DNA from: a virus
Virus record (IMG/VR): IMGVR_UViG_3300030104_005724
Coordinates: 1 to 27,693 of that record
Strand: one strand, 5' to 3'
Length of the DNA: 27,693 nt
The position numbers and the translations under genes were made by a program. Under the pieces are notes generated by a model. That model was not told the origin of the DNA. It worked only from the letters and a program-made list of their open reading frames with translations, and did not search any database. Below, in pieces: positions 11,806-20,300 of this stretch (positions are counted from its first letter, which is position 1; every line of letters starts with the position of its first letter).

Positions 11806-13764
11806 CTATCGAGAAAAGACTTGTTGATGAAGAATGTGATCGGCGTCATCTGCAGGCGAACCGCCTCCGCCCCCACCAATAACTGAGTGATCAGCCGAAA
11901 CATCCATGAACTGAAGAAGATACCAGTTAGTGCCGTCAAAGCACCACTGAGTAACATCACCGTTTGCGGTCACAATGTCAGTGCTGCCACCCTTGAGGTT
12001 GGTGCCTGTGACATCGTATGTAATCGCCGCCGTTGAAATAACCGTGATGACTTGACCGGCAATGCCGTCGTCAAACATCGTGATTGTTTCGGCCGATGCG
12101 TGGTGCTTCCACAAGTTTCCAGTGGCTACAGACGGGGTAGCATCGCCGTCAGAGAAGGTTCCAAACGTTCCTGCTACATTGGCAGCAAAAGCGTCTACAA
12201 CGGAAACCTGAGCGTTTTCATTGATTGAAATCGCAGTCGTTGTTCCAGCAGCATTTCCGACACCAATGACCAAATCGTCTGCGGTGTCATCCAGTGCAAC
12301 GTGGAAATCTTGTGCGTTGCCGTCGAACAACAACATTGTGTCTTCTGCACCGGCATCACCGATCGTAATCTTAGGTGTCGAGCCTGCAACAGTGACTGAA
12401 CCGCCATTTACAAGAATGCTGCCCGCAAACTCAGACTGTTGAGTGTCGTCAATAGTCAATGCGGGTTGCAGTCCAGAATCATTGTTTGTTGAGAAGACAA
12501 GTTTGCCTTTCTCATCATCGGATGAACCAAGGTGAGCACATTCAATCTGGCCCAATGCGTTGTTTCCGTGATCCTCAAAAATTATCCGTGTCTCGCATCC
12601 ACCGTCACTGTTTTCAACCGTTGTGTTCTTAAGTGTCACATATGCGTTTGCGCCTGAAACTTGGAGCATTGTACCCGGAGCAGCGTCACCGATTCCGACA
12701 CTACCATCCGTATGGATACGCATCTGCTCAGAAGCAGCATCTGTACCACTGACCTTAGTAGAGAAAGTCATTACCGATGTGCCGGTACCGTCTCCACCAC
12801 CTGCTTTCAGAAGAAGGTCACCACCGTTCTGGTTGGCACTACCAGTGGGGGCAGACCCCGCAGATACTGTAAGGTCACGACCATCTGTACCAGAACCTGT
12901 ATTGGCTACATTGAGGGTTGCGTCTTGTCCGTTTCCGTAAGATACATCGCCACCCGTAACAGTAAGGTCTGTACCTACAGTAACCGCAGCATTAAACGAT
13001 GCCGCACCAGCATCCGCCATAGAAAGCGTTAAGGCTGTGATGTCGCTACTACTATCAGTGCCTTTGAAAAGAATATTAGCATCGCCCTCTTGAGCATCAA
13101 TCGTAATGTTACCCGCAGTGGTTGCGATAGTAACTGCGGCGTCACCTGCGCTGATGTCATCGGCAGCACTTGATCCAGTAGCGACGGCGTCCCAAACAGC
13201 CTTAGCGCCGTCCCACTTCAAGAACTGACCAGAGCTTGGAGAGTCTTGACCAATCTTTGTGACGTGACCCGACCCATCGAAAGTAATTGCCGCCGTTCCG
13301 CCTGCCTCTTTCAGCGATCCACCATCATCGATAATAATGTCACCAGTGACCTGCAAATCACCAGCAGCCGTTACCTTTTGAGCTTCGCTAATAGTCAACG
13401 CCGTCTGCAAGCCAGAGTCGTTGTTCGTTTTGATGATTAGTTGACCCTTCTCATCATCAGAACTTCCAACGTGACTGACTTCGATTTGACCAAGAGCGTT
13501 GTTGCCATGGTCTTCAAAGATGACTTTGGACTCACAGCCGCCAGCAGTATTTTCTGAAGTATCGTTCTTCAGTGTGATGTAAGGAGCGTTACTTTCAACT
13601 TGAAGTTGGGTGCCGGGAGCCGTAGTGCCCATACCAACGCGGTTGTTGGTCTCATCAATAGACAGTGTTCCACTATCGATCTCGAGATCATCCGCCGTAA
13701 TAGTTGTCGCAGTAATCGTACCGCTAACGACATTCCGACTCCAAATACTACCAGAACCCGCCAT
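11806..13764 (-). CDS. Tail-fibre-like protein with internal duplication
   Basis: A 652-residue Gly/Ala/Thr/Asp-rich protein typical of phage fibres. Its repeated VGMGTTAPGTQLQV-type entry motif is followed by ITLKN, IIFEDHGNNALGQIE and NNDSGLQ elements. One copy spans about residues 45-140 and a second about 357-455. Between and after them are repetitive beta-helix-like strands (TAAGDLQVTGDI, GDITIDAQEGDA-like). The C-terminus ends with a Gly-rich linker (IGGGGGGSP) and HILHQQVFSR. The start at 13764 has a perfect GGAGGT site and overlaps the preceding stop (TAATG); a TTG 12 bases upstream is unnecessary. Fibres recognise the host surface. Trimerisation is expected from the family, not seen directly. 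No chaperone or endosialidase-type domain is apparent at the end. Confidence 0.83.
   Translation of the reverse strand: MAGSGSIWSRNVVSGTITATTITADDLEIDSGTLSIDETNNRVGMGTTAPGTQLQVESNAPYITLKNDTSENTAGGCESKVIFEDHGNNALGQIEVSHVGSSDDEKGQLIIKTNNDSGLQTALTISEAQKVTAAGDLQVTGDIIIDDGGSLKEAGGTAAITFDGSGHVTKIGQDSPSSGQFLKWDGAKAVWDAVATGSSAADDISAGDAAVTIATTAGNITIDAQEGDANILFKGTDSSSDITALTLSMADAGAASFNAAVTVGTDLTVTGGDVSYGNGQDATLNVANTGSGTDGRDLTVSAGSAPTGSANQNGGDLLLKAGGGDGTGTSVMTFSTKVSGTDAASEQMRIHTDGSVGIGDAAPGTMLQVSGANAYVTLKNTTVENSDGGCETRIIFEDHGNNALGQIECAHLGSSDDEKGKLVFSTNNDSGLQPALTIDDTQQSEFAGSILVNGGSVTVAGSTPKITIGDAGAEDTMLLFDGNAQDFHVALDDTADDLVIGVGNAAGTTTAISINENAQVSVVDAFAANVAGTFGTFSDGDATPSVATGNLWKHHASAETITMFDDGIAGQVITVISTAAITYDVTGTNLKGGSTDIVTANGDVTQWCFDGTNWYLLQFMDVSADHSVIGGGGGGSPADDADHILHQQVFSR
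12400..12696 (-). repeat. Second copy of the ~97-residue fibre repeat
   Basis: Encodes residues ~357-455 of the fibre. It matches the first copy at 13336-13632 element by element: APGTMLQV, VTLKN, IIFEDHGNNALGQIE, SSDDEKG, NNDSGLQ and ALTI. The shared FEDHGNNALGQIE block is identical in protein, although synonymous bases differ. Confidence 0.78.
13336..13632 (-). repeat. First copy of the ~97-residue fibre repeat
   Basis: Encodes residues ~45-143 of the fibre, with APGTQLQV, ITLKN, VIFEDHGNNALGQIE, SSDDEKG, NNDSGLQ and ALTI in the same order as the copy at 12400-12696. The two copies lie 312 residues apart with different sequence between them. Confidence 0.78.
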
Positions 13765-14234
13765 TATGACCTCCAAGAAACGCGAATATACCCAACTGCA
13801 TTACCCCCACCGGTCTGCTTGGCAATCACATAAAGTTTGCCCCTTGTTGCGCCTGTAGTCGCAGCAGATGTTGTGCCTCCGTCAAAGTGGTAATCAACCA
13901 AACTCGAAAACGCGACACCACCTTTTGTGGACGTTCCCGCACCATTGGTAATTGTTTCCGTCGCCGGGTTTGTAATTGGAATATCACCCGCAGAATCGCG
14001 AGCCAAATACATCGTCACCGATGTAGCACTGTCTCTAGCGGTAAACTCAAACTCAATTGCCTGAACCTCACAGTCATCAGGAAACGACGAAGAGTTAACT
14101 GAATTTGTAGCATCAACCGTGACTGGAAATGCTTGATAGGAAGTAGTTAGCGCAGTCGGCGCACCTGACGTGCCGCCAGACGACTTAAACGCGCAAGCCG
14201 AATATCCAAAGCTAGTAAACGATCTGATGCCCAT
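13764..14234 (-). CDS. 156-residue beta-rich probable virion protein
   Basis: It begins MGIRSFTSFGYSACAFKSSGG and continues with strands rich in Thr and Val, including EVQAIEFEFTARD, VTMYLARDSAGDIPITNP and a C-terminal GNAVGYIRVSWRS. The composition is like that of the fibre-adjacent proteins. The start at 14234 is set by GGAG 6 bases upstream; an upstream in-frame codon at 14264 has no comparable site. The stop overlaps the fibre ATG (TAATG). It is the first gene after the giant gene, separated from it by an unusually wide gap for this genome. A role as fibre adaptor or virion surface protein is inferred from position only. Confidence 0.74.
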   Translation of the reverse strand: MGIRSFTSFGYSACAFKSSGGTSGAPTALTTSYQAFPVTVDATNSVNSSSFPDDCEVQAIEFEFTARDSATSVTMYLARDSAGDIPITNPATETITNGAGTSTKGGVAFSSLVDYHFDGGTTSAATTGATRGKLYVIAKQTGGGNAVGYIRVSWRS

Positions 14235-14313
14235 TATCAACTCCCGGTGCAGCAGTGGCACCATTGTAACACTAAAAAACTATAAGACATTAACTGAGAC
14301 CAAACAGAAAAAA
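14235..14313 (-). promoter_or_regulatory. 79-base intergenic gap with weak promoter-like A/T-rich sequence
   Basis: This is the widest minus-strand gap inside the structural region. Read on the minus strand it is T/A-rich, with TATAGT (5 of 6 matches to a -10) and, further on, TACAAT, but neither has a good TTGACA-like element at the proper spacing. No hairpin with a T-run is obvious. It may hold a promoter for the fibre/lysis genes, possibly for a phage-specific polymerase. Evidence is thin. Confidence 0.25.
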
Positions 14314-17300
14314 TCATCTCTTCTTTTTCGCTCGCTCAAGAGTCTTGCCCGAAGTACCTGCTTCAGCCCTGAATACTTCAGACGCGGTAGTGCGTTCCCG
14401 AAGAATCTCACGCTGGTCTAAACCACTGATAACTCGCGCCCATTTTTGTAATTCACCGCGAGTACCTGCCGCTTTTTCGGCTGAGCTTTTTTCCGCGCGC
14501 AAAAGAATATCGTTTAATTCACCCAACGGACTATTCGCGAAGAGCAACTGAGCAACACCCGGCATCATGTAATACCGTTTGCCGGGTTTTACTGCGACGC
14601 CTGGTTGCTTGCGCGTAAAATCTTCCGGCTCGAAACCTTCTTCTACCGCAATTTCTTGCTCAATTTGAATCTCAAAAGTGTCATCGTTTTCGTCTAACTC
14701 AAGCAAATCAATCATGTGGTAGTCAAAAAAGTGCACTAACGAAGGCGCGATTTTCTTCGGAATTGTAGCGCCACCCGTACCTAAGCTTGCCTGAACATCG
14801 GATAAAACTGGTGCGCGGGCAGGATTAAGCAACGCATTAAGAGGTGTTAACGGCGTAATTGCGTCTGACCCATCATCTTCATCCGTAAACCAGTTGTCGC
14901 CCATGTCCTCAATCTTTTGCAGAACTAAAAGCTTTGTCGCGAATAAGTAAGAGAAGTGATTGAATGCCGCTGCGTAAGTTGTTTCTGGCATAAAGAACGC
15001 CATGTAAGGTGCTTCAGGCCGATTTTCTCTGTACAAATCGTTCCACAGCTTTGTGCTTTGCTGGAACTCTTCTGGTGGTTCATACGTTACAGGCTCTTCT
15101 TTGTAAGGCTCAGGATAATACGGAAGAGCCACAGAGATTCGGTCCCTGAAGTAGGTTGGCAGACCTGACCGATCAGGACGAGGCATGTAGTATGCCGCCA
15201 ACGTGCGTCGATCCAAACCAACTGTTTCGCCATCCTCACCCTTTAGTGACGCCGCAATGTCCTTAAATCCATCGTAGTAAAGTGACCCCTGCATGACCTT
15301 ACCACCACTAATACCGATCATTGAGTGCGAAACAAACAATCGTATTTCTTCTTGAATCGGTGCAGGAATCTTTCCGTTCTCACCATACTGATCCAAAAGT
15401 TGTTTCTTAAACGCAAAATACGTGTGACGTAACTCTGGTGGCAGTGAATCTGTTGAAATACCGTATTCGTCAACTGAGGCGCTGTAAGTCAGGTAGCTCA
15501 AAAGCTCACTACCCTTGTCATATGCGCGACGCATAACTCCTAAACGATACGCACCTTCAGGGCTGAAGATTGTATCGAATATTTGGCGGTTAGCGTTTTT
15601 CTGGAAAGCCCAAAACGGAAAGAAGATATTCAACAAAAAGTTTCGATCTGCTTTCGACATGCTACCGGCGTAGTCGTACAAGGCTCGAATTGAAATCTTT
15701 GCCGCAGTTCGCGGATCGATGCCAGCCTCCATCAATGTGACCATACAACCAAGCCGCTCACGCTCTGCCCACGCCTCGGCGATATCTTCAGAAGCACCCT
15801 TAATATCACCCAAAATATCTTTACCCATTTGGGTCAATCGACCATTCTTTGCTTGGGTCTGAAGAAAAAGGTTTCCAACATTCTGAATCTTTGTACCCAG
15901 TTGGGTCGTATCGAATGAAGCGAAAAGACCTGCCTCCAAAGCAATTTGCCTAAGTTCATTGTTTTTGTATGGCTTACCGGCAATCATTACAATGCCACCA
16001 GCGCCCTCAAGAATTGGGTTTACGTTGACGTTCCATTTCGAGCCACGGGTAAGTTTTCCGGCCCACTGAGCAGCAGCATCGCCACCGTTCTGAAGTACAC
16101 GTCGAAACGCTTCAACTGAATCACCCTTACCTGTACTTCTCGCGGCAAACACAGCAGCTTGACCAACTGGGTTAGATAAGACGTTTTGAGTAAACAATCT
16201 GGTGGATGAAATAAGAGCAGTTCTAAACCCAGCCTTAGTCGCCACTTGATTGAAATGGTCAAATGTGTTCATCCAAAAATAACGAGACTTCAGAACAAAG
16301 TGACCACGCACCATGCGTGTTTTTAAGTAACGATAAAATAAAGCAAAGCTAAGTGCGGCAGAACTATTTGTTCCCGACCCACCCATAATTTTTTCCGGGA
16401 CCGCTGCGATGGAATTCAGTGCCTCCATCGTGTTCATTCCCTCTAACTTTAGCAACGCCGGATCTTGCGCCTGCGCAAGAGCAGTATCCAGTCGCAGTCT
16501 TGCTGCTTTCGGAACGTAAAGTTTGAGTCCGTCAAGGTTGTAGCCCTCTACCATATTCGGGTTGTACCCTAAAGAATCAAAGGCATTCCGAACACGTACG
16601 ACATCATCAGGATTAATAGCCTCACCAACGATGTACTGCCTCATTGATTTAGCTAAGTCTTCGTCGGCAGCAATCCCCAACTTAACCCAGTTTTTCTTCG
16701 CAGCATCAGCCATACCATGGCCCGCGATCAAAATCGCTATTCGGTTCGCAACTGTCGGATCATCCGCAAAAAACTTATTAATATCTTGGTAAATACCATT
16801 AAACGCATTCTGCGATGTCGAACGAGGGCTTAAGCCTTCCGTAGTTACAGACCAAAGTTTTTGTGTCTCTGGCAACGCAGGATCACCGCGTACAGTCATG
16901 TTGCTGTAATACATAAGTATTTCAAGCAACCCACCAGGGTCCAAACCTTCTGCAGGTTGAGTAAAGAATTTTGGATCAATGCGCTGACCCTTGTAGCCCG
17001 CAGCTTTAAACGCCTCACTAACAAACCGAGATGCCTTGGGTCCGTCAATGATTTCGTGGAAAATCTCAGAAATTTGACCAAGAGTTTTAGCGCCCTCTTC
17101 ACTTTTCACGTACTCAGAAGCAACTTTTGACGTCGATCCTACGTGGCGAATGCGAATCATAAATTGCTGGATCAAGCTCATGTCTGCAGCAGGAATCGAA
17201 CTAAAGTAGCGAGTTAAATTTGCTGAGACTGATGCCATAGAGTCATGGCCAGCACTCATCGCAGAACGCCCACCCTTCGAGAACTGCACATTCGGTACGC

Positions 17301-20300
17301 CCGTGACAAGCCGGGTCAGGTTTACGATGTCTTTTTCTGCGACAAGCGTTACCGCGTCACCAATAGCCTGCTGTACTCGACGCGCTCCAGCCATTACAGC
17401 GTCACGAATAGGTGGCGGCAAAAAACGCATATCATCAAACGCGTCACCGCCAAGGTACATAAACCTTGCTGCCCGTTGAATCGGATTCTGAACTACCCAC
17501 TGGTCAACCAACTCAGACGGGGTCAATTCTTCGATAGCCTCTTCTGGGCCCCGAATACCAAGCTTGCGTGCCCCTTGAAGCTCAAGTTGTTTGGCCGTCT
17601 CAAGGCTCATCTGGTAGTTAGCTAATTCGTCCAGAGTAAACTCACGTTTACCGGTAGCGGCGTTAGCAGTCCAACCCTTAATCGTTACAGGACCAGGCAG
17701 TCGAATGACGGCCTCATCAACACGCCCCGCATTGTAAGCCTTAAGTGCGTTGCTAAATTGATCGCGGAGATCTGCTTTAGAGATCGGCGTCCCCATACGG
17801 AAACTTTCGCGAGCAATCTCTTCGAGAATGTCAACTTCAGTACCGCCCAGATCAGGCTTAATCAACGCATCTTTAGCGATACCAATAATGTTAGGCAGCC
17901 CCACACGCTTGGATGGCACACGCAACAAGCCGTCCAAAGATCGCCTCAAGCTTTCGTCCATGTCTAAGGAAGCGCCATCGACTTCAGCACCTCTCATTGC
18001 TGCATACTTGTCTGCTGTCCACTCTCGAACTTTACTGAGTGGTCCCGCAAGCTCGGGTTTGTCGGCTCTTCCAGACGCCACATAAGCAGCAAATGCTCGC
18101 GCAAACTCCTCTTCCGCACGCTCAATTTCGGTTGCGTCAGCAGCAGTAAACCTTGCACCTTGATACCCGACATTAATGCCCTTGGTTTCAAGCCACGAAA
18201 CCAATGTCTTCATTCCACTTTCGTCTAAGTCTCGACGCGAAATTTGCCCCAGTGCTCGAATAAAATCGTCTACTGATGCGGTCTCACTCATGGCCCGAAT
18301 AATTGCTTGGCCGTTCTCAAGGAACTCAACCATAAGAGGCTCAGATCCGTCTTCAAGTCGACGCATGAAAGCGGCTGATTCATCCATCTCAACTGAAAAC
18401 ATACTGCGACGATTTCTCAATCCATGTTGTCGAGCCAAGTCGTCTAAATCAATTTTCGCCAAGCTTACTGGGTTGAGAAAAAAAGCATCGGCATATTCAC
18501 CAGAAGCAGTTCTTCTCGGTATTTTTTGGAACGGGATACCCATGTCCCCAAGTGATTTGTACACACGTAACGAATCAATACTTGGACCAATGTCACTTAC
18601 AAAACCAACACCAGAATCTTGCGCGTATTTAAGGGCCCTCAAATAAAGGTCGACACCAAAACCGCGATTACGAAATCTAGCTTCAATTTCGGCACTCACG
18701 ATGCGCAAAACAGGGTTTTGCGTTTGTCGGGTAAATGCAATGCCTGGAACAGGTGCCCGCCTAATATCTGCTGCCGCCGAAACGGTCGGATCCAATCCAA
18801 CTGATCCGATTCTGCCAGGTAGTTGTGGTGCGTCCGTACCTCGGGTAGCAAATCGAGTGCCAAGTACATTACCAAGATCGTCAACTACCGCAGTAATCCC
18901 ATTACCCTCAAATCCCTGCAGCTTTGGAGACGTAATAAATACTTCGTTTCGAGCAAAAAGAGCGTCTCCCGTAAACGCATCAATCTGTGACGAAGTTGGA
19001 GGGCCTTCACTGGGAATATTTCGAACAACAGGCTCAGCGTTCGCTGCGGGTCGAGTGTCAAACTTAACCGCTCTCTGGATTACGCGCTCACTCGCAACCA
19101 AAGCCTGAGCCAGCGCATTAGTTTCATTTTCTTTTCGGATACCAAATATCGACGCAACTGTACGAGTAAACTTATTCCAGAGGCTTACTTTTGGTGTGAC
19201 TTCAATCAAGCTCAGTAACCGCTGAAACTTAGGATCCATCAACGTAAACGCTAAGAACTCACTTGGGTTTCCGATATAACTGTCAAAATTTTCTGCGTAA
19301 AGTTTCACGCTTCGCAAAGAAGAAACAGCGTTTTTATCCATCGAAACAGTTTCGATTAGACGGGCAATACCTACGCGGGTTTCTGCAATTAAATCTTGCA
19401 TCGCAAGGACCGACTTATCCGACGGGTTTTTCAGAATAAATTGATGGGTCGCGGCATGAATAAACTCATGAATTAAAACCTCTTCAGTCAGACCTGTTGC
19501 CGGAACAACATCACCAAATCGTGCAGGTTTTACGGCTCCCGTTACCTGAACTCCATGGTCAACGGTCTCGTACAACCCAGAAGCTACCCCTCTAGGACCT
19601 ACAGGACCCGGAACGATCTCAAAACTTGGTGGATCGCGCCGAATAGTCGGTAAAATTCTTTGGGCCAGTAAGCGAGTAGAATCGAGCTTGGCATGATTTG
19701 CTAAAAACTCGACAACCTCATCACCAGACTTCATACCAATCAAATGGTTGTACAAGACTTCAGGCTTCAGCCCCGATGTACTATCTACCCTAAACTGATG
19801 AACCATTGGCTGAGCTTGAGCAGTTTGCGCATCAAGACTCTTCAACGCCTTAAATTCATCTGCTACATCAGGAAGGGGCTTTGCTTTTGGAACACCTGCA
19901 AGTGACCCCCGAAATGCGCCACGAGAGACGTCTGTACCTAACCTCGCGTTCTCCAGTGCTTTACGTATGCCTGGCGGTAGTTTCTTCGCTACTTTTGGGT
20001 CACTGGTAATAACGGACAATAAATCTGGGAGAGGCTCAGGCTCTACCGTTTCAGGTGCTTTTGGTGTGGGGGCATCCGGTGCAGGGGCGTCAGGCGTTGG
20101 TGCCTTTTTCGGTGCAACTTCTTCAACCTCATCTGCGACACGCTTAACTCCAGCAAAACGCTCACGATAATAGTCTTGGACAGTGCGGCCAGCTTTTGAA
20201 TCCGCGAACTTTTTCGCCTCTTGGTCCATAAGCCGTACAATTTTCAGTGCGCCATCACCCTCAAGAGCCGGATAAATATCGACAATTTGGTCCCGAAAAT

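Noticed and set aside
14235-14313. tRNA or structured RNA in the widest intergenic gap
   Set aside because: At 79 bases there is no cloverleaf and no stable stem visible; the sequence is simply A/T-rich.
18176-18646. 156-residue open frame on the plus strand
   Set aside because: It lies wholly within the giant gene on the other strand and follows its codon pattern as a shadow; no ribosome binding site.
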